A stretch of 64,000 nucleotides of DNA from Bdellovibrio sp. KM01. GTDB taxonomy: Bacteria > Bdellovibrionota > Bdellovibrionia > Bdellovibrionales > Bdellovibrionaceae. Position numbers and translations under genes: made by a program. The stretch covers positions 1,550,001 to 1,614,000 of the forward strand of contig NZ_CP058348.1 of NCBI RefSeq assembly GCF_013752535.1. The letters run 5' to 3'. Under the pieces are notes generated by a model. The model searched no databases. It was given only the letters and a program-made list of their open reading frames with translations, and was not told where the DNA came from. Shown one piece after another: positions 44,314-53,900 of this stretch. Position 1 is the stretch's first letter. Each line of letters starts with the position of its first letter.

Positions 44314-44868
44314 ATGAGAATTTCAAACGAGAACGTCATCACCAAGAAAAACAAAGCAGTTACTTTAAGATCACCGGATTTGGAAGACGCGGAATCCCTC
44401 ATTCACACCATGATCGAAGTCGCGGCAACGTCTCCACATATCATTATGACCGGAGCGGACTTTCAGGCGAAAACCATCGAAGAAGAGCAAGCTTGGATTC
44501 GCAAGTATAACGAGGCAGAGCGTGGCCTCACTATACTTGCTGAATTTGAAAACAAAATTGTCGGCATCCTGGATTTCATGGGAGGTCAGCGGGCAAAAAC
44601 CCGTCATCGCGGCACTCTGGGGATTTCTCTTCATTCCTCCATGCGTGGGGAGGGACTTGGGCAATTGTTATTCGAAAAACTCCTGACGGAAGTAAAAAAC
44701 ATTGAAGGCTTCATGCAAATTGAACTCAGTCTTATGAGCGAAAATCACACGGCCTTTCATTTATATAAAAAAGTGGGATTCCGAGAAATTGGCAGACGCC
44801 CCAATGCCTATCGAATGGCGGACGGTACCTTTAACGATGAAATCATGATGCTATTGCCGCTGACTTAG
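44314..44868 (+). CDS. GNAT family N-acetyltransferase (tandem copy 1)
   Basis: 184 residues. N-terminal TLRSPDLEDAESLIHTM, then the beta4 strand TLGISLHSSMRGEGLGQLLFE carrying the acetyl-CoA pyrophosphate loop RGEGLG (~110-116), and the C-terminal signature HLYKKVGFREIGRRPNAYRM. These features are those of GCN5-related acetyltransferases with YhhY/ribosomal-protein-type C-termini. GAGGGAG lies upstream of the ATG. The next gene, 9 bases downstream, is a clear paralogue. The acceptor substrate is unknown. Confidence 0.88.
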   Translation: MRISNENVITKKNKAVTLRSPDLEDAESLIHTMIEVAATSPHIIMTGADFQAKTIEEEQAWIRKYNEAERGLTILAEFENKIVGILDFMGGQRAKTRHRGTLGISLHSSMRGEGLGQLLFEKLLTEVKNIEGFMQIELSLMSENHTAFHLYKKVGFREIGRRPNAYRMADGTFNDEIMMLLPLT

Positions 44869-44877
44869 GAAGATAGA

Positions 44878-45429
44878 ATGCAAATTTCCACCGACGTTGT
44901 TCAAACAAAAAAGAATAAAACTGTCATTCTGCGTTCTGCTCATGTCAGCGATGCGCCCGGTCTGCGCGCTGTTTTGACGGAAATTGCGGAAGCGTCTCCT
45001 TATATTCTGAGCACAGCAGACGACTTTCGTAGTCGTCCTGAAAATGCAGAATTGTTGTGGGTTGAAAAGTACGTTTCAAATCCACGGGATTTATTGATGT
45101 TCGTGGAGTACGAGAATCAAGTTGTTGGTTTCATGGATTTTAGTTGCGGAACTAGAAATAAAACCTTTCATCGAGGTCATTTGGGTATGTCCGTTCATCC
45201 AAATCTTCGAGGTGAAGGGATTGGTGAGCAGATGCTGAAGAAGTTATTCAAAGAAGCGTCCAGTATTCAAGGCCTGACTCAAATCGAACTCAGTGTTATG
45301 CACGTGAATACACCAGCCATCCAACTTTATAAAAAGATGGGGTTCGTGGAATGTGGTCGAACACCCAACGCATTCAAAATGCAGGACGGATCATTTGCCG
45401 ATCAAATTGGGATGTATGCGACGGTTTGA
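44878..45429 (+). CDS. GNAT family N-acetyltransferase (tandem copy 2)
   Basis: 183 residues, collinear with the preceding gene over the full length: TKKNKTVILRSAHVSDA, LGMSVHPNLRGEGIGEQMLK with RGEGIG as the CoA loop, and QLYKKMGFVECGRTPNAFKM. The shared TKKNK start, TQIELSVM segment and C-terminal PNA-motif show descent by tandem duplication, followed by marked divergence. Spacing of 9 bases suggests one transcript. Function beyond acyltransfer is unknown. Confidence 0.88.
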   Translation: MQISTDVVQTKKNKTVILRSAHVSDAPGLRAVLTEIAEASPYILSTADDFRSRPENAELLWVEKYVSNPRDLLMFVEYENQVVGFMDFSCGTRNKTFHRGHLGMSVHPNLRGEGIGEQMLKKLFKEASSIQGLTQIELSVMHVNTPAIQLYKKMGFVECGRTPNAFKMQDGSFADQIGMYATV

Positions 45430-45517
45430 TCTCTGAGTGATCTGCAAGTGGAAAGACGGCGTGCTGATGCGACTCCACTTGTAACTCCATCAGTGTTCCG
45501 CAAATGCACCCGCGAAC

Positions 45518-45546
45518 TTTCGCGCAACCAAGAAACATTGCGTTGA
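45518..45546 (+). repeat. ACCAAGAA hairpin motif, copy C
   Basis: TTTCGCGCAACCAAGAAACA followed by TTGCGTTGA. It matches copy A at most positions in the flanks (TTTCGCG, ACCAAGAA, GCGTTGA), in non-coding sequence. Confidence 0.6.
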
Positions 45547-45570
45547 ATTGTCAGGATTGTGTTAGGGGTA

Positions 45571-45811
45571 TTGACCAAACTTTGTCAGAGTCGATAGCCT
45601 CGACAGCATTTCAAGGAACAAGTAAATGCTGATGGATAGACTCAAAAGAGTAAATTTCTCGTCGCGTTTCCGACTGAAGAAGTGGGAATCGGGGGACTCA
45701 TACCCGTGCTGCCACCAAAATCTGGGCCGTACTCCCTTCGTGTCACCAAAAAATCTTCAATCAAAACTTAATATTTGTATCAATAAAGGCGTCCATGTAG
45801 GCGCCTTTTTT
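45571..45811 (+). ncRNA. Candidate small RNA or purF leader transcript
   Basis: Bounded by a weak promoter (TTGACC, 16-base spacer, GATAGC) and an intrinsic terminator. No recognised riboswitch consensus is seen. Purine genes in other bacteria are often controlled by leader attenuation, so the terminator 49 bases before the purF ATG could be conditional. The identity is inferred from layout alone. Confidence 0.3.
45785..45811 (+). terminator. Intrinsic terminator before purF
   Basis: AAAGGCG (45785-45791) pairs with CGCCTTT (45802-45808), extendable by a G-U and a C-G, followed by a run of T's. It lies only 49 bases before the purF start. Confidence 0.8.
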
Positions 45812-45859
45812 ATTTTTAAAGTGGCATCATTGACGATGCCACAGCTTTAGGAGCCATCG

Positions 45860-47374
45860 ATGTGTGGAGTTGTCGGGTTGATTGGAGAGGATAAGGCAGG
45901 GGAGAAATTGTTCCCGGCCTTATTCGCCCTTCAGCACCGTGGGCAAGATGCCGCGGGTATTTTAAGTTTCGATTTCTCCCGAGGAGAATTTCACCTCGAA
46001 AAAGATCTCGGCCTCGTATCGCAAGTTTTCCCGATGGAAAAGCTTGAGAAAATCAAAGGCAGCATGGCTTTGGGGCACACCCGTTATTCGACGATTGGAA
46101 CCGTCGATAAGGCAGATCTTCAGCCGCTGATCGTAAGTTATCCCAATGGCATTGGTATGGCCCACAACGGGAACGTGACCAATTATAATGAGATTGTTGA
46201 ATACGTTCGCAAGCGTCGCAGCCGTTGGACGTTCACCCGCAATGACCTGGAACTTCTATTACATATGATGTCGATCGGAGTTTCCGATCAGTTGGAAGCC
46301 GGTAAAACGCTTTCTGCCGAGGTCATGGCCAAAGCAGCACAACAGGTCGTTGAAAAAGTCCAGGGGGCCTACAGTGTTGTCGGCATGATGGCTGACGAGG
46401 GCATGTTTGCCTTCAATGACACGCAGGGAATTCGTCCGCTATTAATTGGACGAAAAATAAGTGATACCCCTGAAAACAGTCGTGCCGCTAGGACTGATAG
46501 TAATATTAAATACAGCTATTGTTTTGCCTCTGAAAAACAGGTGTTTTTCGCTCTGGGCTTCGAGTACTTCCGTGATCTGAAGCCCGGAGAATTTGTTTTT
46601 GTCGACAAAGACCAAAACTTTCATTCTTTCCCACTATCGGAAAAACAAGCTCGTCCTTGTATGTTTGAGTGGATCTATTTTGCGGGAGCAGAAACAGAAT
46701 GGCACGGCAGACCGGTCTATGACGTGCGTTTGCGTTTGGGCGAAGTTCTGGCGACAGAAATTTTGCGCAAGATGCAAGAGCAAGACATAGCAATTGATGT
46801 CGTGGCGCCGGTCCCTGACACAGCCAGGGCTGCAGCACTTCGCTTGGCCGAAGTTTTAAAAACTCCCTACCGCGAAGTTCTAATCAAAAATCGCTATGTA
46901 CAAAGAAGCTTCATCGTCAATGAACCCGCAGTTCGCAAAGCTATGGTGAATTTAAAGCTTTTACCCGTGGAAAGTGAAATTCGCGGCAAAAACATCCTCT
47001 TAGTAGATGACAGCATCGTGCGTGGAACAACTTCAGCTCGTATCATTCAATTATTAAGAGAATCCGGGGCTAATAAAGTGTATCTGGCCAGCACATGCCC
47101 ACCAATTCGCAACCCGTGTTTCTACGGTATCGACTTCCCAGAAGGGGAAGCGTTGGTCGCCCACCAAAGAAGCGAAGATCAAGTGGCGGAACTTTTGGGA
47201 GTGGATGGATTGATTTATCTGCCACTTTCCGAACTTAAAGATGCTATCGGCATTCCAAGCATGTGTAGTGCCTGTTTGGATGGCGATTATCCCGTTTCAG
47301 TTTCAAAAGCAGATTTCATCAACACTCGCAGCCACAATATCGGTGGCGGTGGCAAAAATGAGGTGAACCCATGA
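45860..47374 (+). CDS. purF: Amidophosphoribosyltransferase
   Basis: First committed step of purine synthesis: PRPP + glutamine to phosphoribosylamine. The Ntn nucleophile Cys2 follows the initiator Met directly (MCGVVGLIGED), so no propeptide is cleaved. The PRPP loop VDDSIVRGTTSARIIQLL is near 382-400. Cys at about 267, 420, 469 and 472 (RPCMFEW, NPCFYGID, CSACLDG) match the four ligands of the Bacillus-type [4Fe-4S] form. Length 504 is slightly long. It leads the nine-gene purine operon and overlaps purE by 4 bases. Confidence 0.97.
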   Translation: MCGVVGLIGEDKAGEKLFPALFALQHRGQDAAGILSFDFSRGEFHLEKDLGLVSQVFPMEKLEKIKGSMALGHTRYSTIGTVDKADLQPLIVSYPNGIGMAHNGNVTNYNEIVEYVRKRRSRWTFTRNDLELLLHMMSIGVSDQLEAGKTLSAEVMAKAAQQVVEKVQGAYSVVGMMADEGMFAFNDTQGIRPLLIGRKISDTPENSRAARTDSNIKYSYCFASEKQVFFALGFEYFRDLKPGEFVFVDKDQNFHSFPLSEKQARPCMFEWIYFAGAETEWHGRPVYDVRLRLGEVLATEILRKMQEQDIAIDVVAPVPDTARAAALRLAEVLKTPYREVLIKNRYVQRSFIVNEPAVRKAMVNLKLLPVESEIRGKNILLVDDSIVRGTTSARIIQLLRESGANKVYLASTCPPIRNPCFYGIDFPEGEALVAHQRSEDQVAELLGVDGLIYLPLSELKDAIGIPSMCSACLDGDYPVSVSKADFINTRSHNIGGGGKNEVNP

Positions 47375-48078
47375 GAATTCAAGTTCTTTTCGGAAGTCAA
47401 AGTGACGAGCGTGTCTACGCTCCTTTATGTCAATCCCTGGAAAACGTCGGTAACGTGAAAATGGAAGTGGCATCAGCCCATCGCCATCCGGAACGTGTGC
47501 GCGAAGTGGTCACAACTTGTGAAGCCAACGCATTCGTGGCGGGAGCAGGTTTGGCAGCTCATCTTCCGGGTGTGGTTGCGTCCCTGACCAAGAAACCTGT
47601 TTTTGGTGTGGCAATCAATGGTGCCTTCGGTGGAATGGATGCGTTTCTTTCGATCGCGCAAATGCCTAAAGATATTCCCGTGGCAGCAGTCATGGAAAAC
47701 CAAATCGAAATTCTTCCGGAGATCCTGAGAAAGGCAAAATCCTTTAATCCAGGCAAAATCGAGATTTCCTGGAATCCGTATCGCAGTGAAGTCCCGGTGC
47801 TTGCTAAAACTTTGCAGGACCTTCGTGAGAAAGCGGGAATGGAAATTACTTGGGTTGATCCAAACAGCCCGCAATGCCAAGGCGAGATCGTGATGGTTGG
47901 CGAAAAACCCCAAGGAAAAAACGTCAGCATGTACATCTGTGAAAAAGAAGAACTAAAAAACACGGATCTGGCGAACGAATTCTTTGCAGTGGCTAAAACG
48001 GGCGGTGCCTGGGTTGGTGTTAACAATATCGTGAACTTCCTATTGCAAATCAAAAAGATGAAAGAGGCTTTGGCATGA
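47371..48078 (+). CDS. purE: PurE-type phosphoribosylaminoimidazole carboxylase/mutase with C-terminal extension
   Basis: Carries the PurE core: FGSQSDERVY (~7-16), ASAHRHPERV (~34-43), AGLAAHLPGVVASLTKKPVFGV (~58-80) and the LSIAQMPKDIPVA region. Usual PurE has about 160-170 residues; this one has 235, with an added ~75-residue C-terminal segment (GEIVMVGEKPQGKNVSMYIC and a final helix). SAHRHP replaces the common SAHRTP. There is no purK in this operon, so the protein may act as a direct AIR carboxylase or purK may lie elsewhere. Overlaps purF and purC by 4 bases each. Confidence 0.88.
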   Translation: MRIQVLFGSQSDERVYAPLCQSLENVGNVKMEVASAHRHPERVREVVTTCEANAFVAGAGLAAHLPGVVASLTKKPVFGVAINGAFGGMDAFLSIAQMPKDIPVAAVMENQIEILPEILRKAKSFNPGKIEISWNPYRSEVPVLAKTLQDLREKAGMEITWVDPNSPQCQGEIVMVGEKPQGKNVSMYICEKEELKNTDLANEFFAVAKTGGAWVGVNNIVNFLLQIKKMKEALA

Positions 48079-49097
48079 ACCTGCTTTACCGTGGATCCGT
48101 AAAAGACATTTATAAAACCAATGAAGGCTTGCTCTTTAAATACAGCAATCGCTATTCGGTTTTTGACTGGGGCGAAATGCCAAACGAAATTCCTCGCAAA
48201 GGGGCGGCTCTAGCTGCTATGGCAGGACTGTTCTTTGATCACTTAAAAGACAAAGGCATTTCTTCTCACTATATGAAACCTCACAGCGAAGATTCCATTT
48301 TGGTAAACGAAGTGGCTGTCATTCGTCCCGAGTGGGAAAATGGTGTCTACGATTATTCGGTTTATTCAGACAAACCTACGAACTGCCTGGTTCCGTTGGA
48401 AGTGATCTTTCGTATCTTACTTGGTAAAGGAAACTCTCTGGAAGATCGTTTGAAAAAGAACCCGGCGTATATGGCGGAGCTTGGCTTGACGCAAATTCCA
48501 GATTCTACAATGTCTTTTAGTCCACCGATTGTTGAGTTCTCGACGAAATTGGAAACCACGGATCGTTATCTGACTCGTCAGGAAATCAAAGACCTTAACG
48601 TGATCGAATCCTGGGAGCTAGAGCAAGTTAGAAAACTAACAGCGGACATCGCGGATCACTTACAGAAGCTGTTTGCTTCTTTCGGTGTGAAGTTGTGGGA
48701 TGGTAAGTTTGAATATGCGTTCGGTTCACTAACTCCCAACGGTCGTTCTTTGTTCCTGGTGGACTCTATCGGTCCAGACGAGCTTCGTTTGACTTACGAA
48801 AATGCTCCGCTCTCCAAGGAATTCCTGCGCCAAATCTATGCGCCGACTTCCTGGTATCAAGCCGTAGGAAAAGCCAAAGATATCGCCAAAGAGCGCGGCA
48901 CAAATAACTGGAAAGAGATTTGTGCAAATGAACTTGGTGAAAAGCCGCAGGTTTTGAATAACGAACAAGTTAAAGTTGCGACGATGCTTTATACGTCCTT
49001 GGCCAATGAAATGGCTTGGGCTTTGGGCAAAACCGCACCCTTTGAAAAGGAAGCAAGTCTTAAAAACTGGAGACAGCAATGCGCGTCCTGGTTGTAG
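48075..49097 (+). CDS. purC: SAICAR synthetase
   Basis: Joins CAIR and aspartate with ATP. 340 residues, longer than the ~240 of the E. coli enzyme. YRGSVKDIY at the start is the conserved phosphate loop. ENGVYDYSVYSDKPTNCLVPLEVIFR and the active-site stretch KLWDGKFEYAFG ... LFLVDSIGPDELRL (~203-240) support the call. The 3' end overlaps purD by 19 bases, the largest overlap in the operon. Confidence 0.93.
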   Translation: MNLLYRGSVKDIYKTNEGLLFKYSNRYSVFDWGEMPNEIPRKGAALAAMAGLFFDHLKDKGISSHYMKPHSEDSILVNEVAVIRPEWENGVYDYSVYSDKPTNCLVPLEVIFRILLGKGNSLEDRLKKNPAYMAELGLTQIPDSTMSFSPPIVEFSTKLETTDRYLTRQEIKDLNVIESWELEQVRKLTADIADHLQKLFASFGVKLWDGKFEYAFGSLTPNGRSLFLVDSIGPDELRLTYENAPLSKEFLRQIYAPTSWYQAVGKAKDIAKERGTNNWKEICANELGEKPQVLNNEQVKVATMLYTSLANEMAWALGKTAPFEKEASLKNWRQQCASWL

Positions 49098-50317
49098 GCA
49101 AGGGTGGTCGCGAACACGCGATCGCACAGAAAATTTCTGAATCCAAAATGCTTGATACCTTGTGGGTTGCTCCGGGCAATCCCGGTATGAGCAAGACCGG
49201 ATTGAAATGTGCGAGCGTAGAAAAAACGCCTGACATTCTTGCATTCTGTAAAATCAATCGCGTGGACCTGGTGATCCTGGGTCCTGAAGCGGCAATTCTG
49301 TCTGATTTAAAGGAAGTCCTTGAAAAAAACGACATCGCCTGTCTGGCACCGTCACGTGAGGCAGGACATTTAGAAGCCTCCAAATATTTCTGTAAAGAGA
49401 TCCTGCAAGATGCAGGTCTTTTAACGGCGGCTTTTAAATTGGCAAACTCAGTGAGTGAGGCTGAAGCGTTTATCGCACAACATGACTTTAAAAATCCGAT
49501 CGTCGTGAAAGCAGATGGCTTGGCGCAAGGAAAAGGCGTGGCGGTCTGTGAAAACGCGGAAACGGCACTGGCAGCGATCAAAGATTTGTCGGCGGTCTAT
49601 GGATTCCCGATTCTTGTCGAGGAATGTCTCATCGGTCGAGAGCTTTCCGCTTTCGCTTTGTGCGATGGTGAAGACTTTGTCGTTCTAGGCACGGCTTGTG
49701 ACTATAAACGAATCACTCCAGATCCCTTCAGCGCCAACACAGGTGGCATGGGGGCTTTCAGTCCTTGTGACTTTATTTCTAAGGAAGATGAAGCCGAAAT
49801 CGATAATATCTTTAAGAAATCTTTGAAATCTTTAAAGCAAAAAGGAAAGCCCTTTGTCGGATTCCTTTTTGCGGGTTTGATGAAGACGGAAAGCGGCCTG
49901 TATGTTTTAGAGTTCAACGTGCGTCTGGGCGATCCAGAAACGCAAGCCTTGCTTCCAAGAATCAAAAGCGATCTTTTGGATTTGTCGGTAAAAGCCGTTC
50001 AGGGGCGTTTGCAAAAGCAAAAAACGGAGTTCCACGATTTTCGTTCCGTTCACGTGGTGGCGGTGAGTGCCGGTTACCCTGGAAATTCGATGGATTTGGG
50101 TCATACAATCCAAGTTCCTGCTAAAACGGCAGATGGCACTCGTATTTACTTTGCTGGTGTGTCAGCGAAAAATGAATCCTTGGTAAATACAGGCGGCAGA
50201 GTCTTGGGAGTGACGGCACTGGCTAAAACTCGCGACGAAGCTCGGTCGCTTGCTTACCAGGAAATGCGCAAGGTGCAATTCCAAGGCTTGTATTTCCGCG
50301 AGGACATTGCTCAATGA
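49079..50317 (+). CDS. purD: Phosphoribosylamine-glycine ligase
   Basis: ATP-grasp enzyme making GAR from phosphoribosylamine and glycine. 412 residues: RVLVVGKGGREHAIAQKI at the N-terminus (GxGGREHA signature), an ATP-grasp core with KADGLAQGKGVAVC (~142-155), GRELSAFALCDG, NTGGMGAFSP and the metal site EFNVRLGDPETQ. The C-terminal domain shows VSAGYPG. Start ATG 49079 lies inside purC; the stop overlaps purN. No fusion to purN or purM. Confidence 0.96.
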   Translation: MRVLVVGKGGREHAIAQKISESKMLDTLWVAPGNPGMSKTGLKCASVEKTPDILAFCKINRVDLVILGPEAAILSDLKEVLEKNDIACLAPSREAGHLEASKYFCKEILQDAGLLTAAFKLANSVSEAEAFIAQHDFKNPIVVKADGLAQGKGVAVCENAETALAAIKDLSAVYGFPILVEECLIGRELSAFALCDGEDFVVLGTACDYKRITPDPFSANTGGMGAFSPCDFISKEDEAEIDNIFKKSLKSLKQKGKPFVGFLFAGLMKTESGLYVLEFNVRLGDPETQALLPRIKSDLLDLSVKAVQGRLQKQKTEFHDFRSVHVVAVSAGYPGNSMDLGHTIQVPAKTADGTRIYFAGVSAKNESLVNTGGRVLGVTALAKTRDEARSLAYQEMRKVQFQGLYFREDIAQ

Positions 50318-50934
50318 TGAAATCGGTTCGTGTTGCCATTTTCGCCTCGGGGACGGGATCCAATGCCGAAGCATTGATAAAAAAAATGCAGTCTTTGGGG
50401 GGCTCCATTGAGTTTGTCTTGAGTGACAAACCCACAGCCGGTGTATTGGCAAAAGCCCATGCTTTAGACACGAAAACTTACGTGATTGAAAAATTTCAGG
50501 ACCGTGCTCATCACGAACAAGAAGTCTTAAAGCTTTTAGTTCAACACCGGATCGATTGGGTTTTGCTCGCGGGATACATGCGTTTGTTGTCTGCTGACTT
50601 CCTTCAATCTTTGGCGGATCGTCACAACGGTCATCCGCAAGTGGTGAACATTCATCCAAGTCTGTTGCCAGCTTATCCAGGCAAAGACTCTTTGGAGCGG
50701 GCTTTTGCTGACAAAGTCGAACAAAGTGGCGTGACCTTGCATCTGGTTGACGAGGGCATGGACACGGGCGCGGTTTTGAAACAAGTCGCTCAGTCCCTTA
50801 AAGGCTTTAATGCCTTTAATGATTTCAAAGCCAGCATCCATCGGCTGGAGCATCAAATTTATACTGAATTTTTAGAACAAATTGTGACGGGGCAGATTGC
50901 CACTCAATTTTTTAAGGAAACTATAGAATGTTAA
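50314..50934 (+). CDS. purN: Phosphoribosylglycinamide formyltransferase
   Basis: Transfers formyl from 10-formyl-THF to GAR. 206 residues, with IFASGTGSNAEAL (~9-21) for phosphate binding, AGYMRLLS (~88), catalytic NIHPSLLPAYPG (Asn/His, ~112-123), GVTLHLVDEGMDTG with the essential Asp (~145-158). The first two codons are both ATG; the overlap with the purD TGA favours 50314. Stop overlaps the purL start by 7 bases. Confidence 0.95.
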   Translation: MMKSVRVAIFASGTGSNAEALIKKMQSLGGSIEFVLSDKPTAGVLAKAHALDTKTYVIEKFQDRAHHEQEVLKLLVQHRIDWVLLAGYMRLLSADFLQSLADRHNGHPQVVNIHPSLLPAYPGKDSLERAFADKVEQSGVTLHLVDEGMDTGAVLKQVAQSLKGFNAFNDFKASIHRLEHQIYTEFLEQIVTGQIATQFFKETIEC

Positions 50935-53900
50935 AGCAACGAGTTGCCATTCGCAGTCGCATTGAAAATTCTCAGGAAGAACATCTTAAAAAGCTGTTCA
51001 ATCCATCGGCTCCCACTCAAGACCTGAAGCTTTCCCGAGTTTTTTGGTTGATGGAGAAAACACCGGGGGCTTTTAAGCAGTGGGATCTAAAAAAAGATCT
51101 GCACAAGGTGTTTTGTGATGCGATTACTGAAGACATGGATTTTGGCTTTCCGGAATACCATGACGACAAAATTTATGTCGAAGTTCGCTATTTGGCAGGT
51201 GTCACGGATAACTGGGCTCGTTCGGCGACAGAGGCTCTTTCTTTGGTTTCCGGCGGGGCGACCAAGTCCTGGCAGGATTTTGATTTCGAAGTTCACAGTG
51301 GCTGGCAAATCGAAATGGGACAGGATCTTTCGCAATCGCAAGTTGAAAAAGTCCTGTTCCAATCCCTGGCAAATCCTTTGCTTCAAAAAGTTCAGGTAAA
51401 ACGCGGGGGAGAACTTAAAGGAACTAATTCTTTCGCAGACTTCCACGAGTATTGGAAAGTGGAAGCTGAACACAAGCCGGAATTAAAGTTATTCCCTCTG
51501 ACAGCAGATGTTCTTGAAAATTTGAATCAAGAGCGTGGCTTGGCGCTTTCCGCTGTGGAAATCCAAACGATCATCGAGCACTTTTCCTCTCCAAAGCAAA
51601 TGAAGGCTCGTGCCCCCCTGGGCTGGGCTGGTTTTGTCACAGAAGTAGAAGTCGAGTGTTTGGCGCAAACGTGGAGTGAGCACTGCAAGCATAAAATCTT
51701 TGCTGCTAATGTTGAATATTCCGAAGCGGAAGTTAAAGGCGTTCCGATGCTAGGGGCGCAAACTATTAAAAGTCTTTATAAGTCCTATATTCAAGCGGCG
51801 ACCAACAAGCTGCAAGATTGTGGATACCTGGTTTCTGTCTTTAAAGATAATGCTGGAATTGTTGATTTCGACAAAAACGTCAATGTCTGCGTGAAAGTGG
51901 AAACTCATAACAGTCCTTCTGCTCTCGATCCCTTTGGTGGCGCAATCACGGGGATTTTGGGTGTAAATCGCGATATTTTAGGTTGCGGTGTGGGTGCAAA
52001 GCCCATCGCGAACATGGATGTGTTCTGTCTTTCAAAATCTGACCTGTTCCCAAAAGCCGATGATCCAAAACGTCCTGATCTATTAAAAGATCCCGGCGTT
52101 ATTTTCCGCGGAGTCCATCAAGGTGTCGAAGAAGGCGGCAATCAAAGTGGCATTCCCACTGTGAATGGTTCTTTTTGCTTTGCGAGTGAATTCGCAGCGA
52201 AGCCTTTGATCTTTGTAGGATCTTTGGGTGTGATGCCGAAACTGGTTCACGGTAAAAACAGTGAACTTAAAGAAATCCGTCCGGGTGACCTAATCGTCGT
52301 GGCGGGTGGTCGTTTGGGTAAAGACGGTGTGCATGGAGCGACATTTAGTTCTTTAGAGCTCAATGATAAAGTCGCATCAAATGTTGTGCAAATTGGTGAC
52401 AGTATCACGCAAAAACGTCTTTTAGATTTCACGATCATGGCTCGCGATAAGAATCTGATTCAAGCCATCACGGATAATGGTGCGGGCGGAGTCAGTTCCT
52501 CGATCGGCGAGATGGCGTCACTTTCCGGTGGCGCACGTATGGATCTTTCAAAACATCCGGTAAAATACCACGGATTGGAATTCTGGGAGATGCTGGTCAG
52601 TGAATCCCAGGAGCGTATGTCCTTTGCGGTGGCTCCTGAAAATCTTCAAGGCTTTTTGGATCTGGCAACTAAAATGGGAGTAGAAGCTTCCTGCCTGGGT
52701 GAGTTCACGAATTCAGGAACTTTTGAAGTTTATTACGCTGATAAAGCCCTGGCCAAACTGGAACTTGAGTTCCTGCATGACGGCCTTAGTAAAATGGAAT
52801 TGAAAGCCCGTTTTGAAGGACCTAAAGAATACACGGAGTACTTCCGTGCGACTCCTAAAAAGAAAGTTTCTCCGACTTCTGCAAATATCGCTGAAGTTTT
52901 AAAAACCGTCTTAGCAAACCCCAATGTAGCTTCTCGTGAACCATTGGTTCGTTATTACGACCACGAAGTTCAAGGAGCCACCCGTGTTAAACCCTATGGG
53001 GGAAAAACTCAGCAGGGCGCAAATAATTCTGGCGTCATTGATTTATCGGTTCACGGTGGCACAGAGAATAATGCCGTCGCGGTATCGAACGGTCTATGCC
53101 CGCAACTTTCTTATTACGACACCTACCTGATGGCCCAACGTGCAGTGGATGAATCCGTTCGTAACTTGGTTGCGACAGGTGCTGACCCCGACAAGATGGC
53201 CTTGGTGGATAATTTCTGCTGGCCGGATCCTACTCCGAAAAAATCAAATCCAGATGCGGAACACAAGATGGCGCAATTGGTTCGTGCATGTGCGGGAATC
53301 TATGATGCCGCCTTGGCATACCGAGCACCTTTGGTAAGTGGTAAAGACAGCATGAAGAATGATTTCATCGGGAAAGTAAAATCCGGAGAGACTGTTAAGA
53401 TTTCTGTGCCTCCAACATTATTGATGACAGCGATTGGACAAGTGCCAGATGCGCGTAAGACGGTGAATGGCTTCTTTGCGAACAGCGGGGATCAAGTTTA
53501 CCTGTTGGGTCAGCCAACGCAGTCTTTGATTGGTTCAGTTTTCTCGCAAGAGTATGAAACCATATCTGCTTACCCGGAATATCCAAATCTTGCAAAGAAT
53601 CGCGATTTGTACCGCTTAGTCTTTGGAGCGATTCAACACGATCTTTTAAATTCCTGCCACGATATTTCCGAGGGGGGCTTGATGTCAGCTTTGGCTGAAG
53701 GCTGCTTTGGAAATCAATTGGGCTTGGAAGTAAATCTGCGTGATCTTTCATGGGAAAATATTTGGTCTGAAATGGGCTCTCAGTTCGTTGTGAGTGTTCC
53801 TGCAGCTAAGATTCCACTGTTTGAAAGATACTTTGATCGTTGTTCGATCAAGCTTGGGCAAGTCACGGACAAAGACGAATTCAAATGGACTTTCAACAGC

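Larger units (their letters stand above)
45430..45859 (+). other. 430-base gap upstream of purF
   Basis: Contains copy C of the ACCAAGAA motif (45518-45546), a promoter-like TTGACC (45571) with GATAGC (45593) at 16-base spacing, about 190 bases without a convincing gene, and a terminator (45785-45811) before purF. This layout suits either a small RNA or a regulated purF leader. A 74-residue reading frame through the terminator (45626-45850) looks spurious. Confidence 0.55.

Noticed and set aside
45690-45717. tRNA-like stretch (GGGGGACTCATACCC then GCTGCCACCA)
   Set aside because: A CAT 'anticodon' and a CCA end can be imagined, but the arms do not pair as a cloverleaf and no acceptor stem was found.
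45626-45850. A 74-residue reading frame upstream of purF
   Set aside because: It runs through the intrinsic terminator at 45785-45811 and has no ribosome site or recognisable domain.
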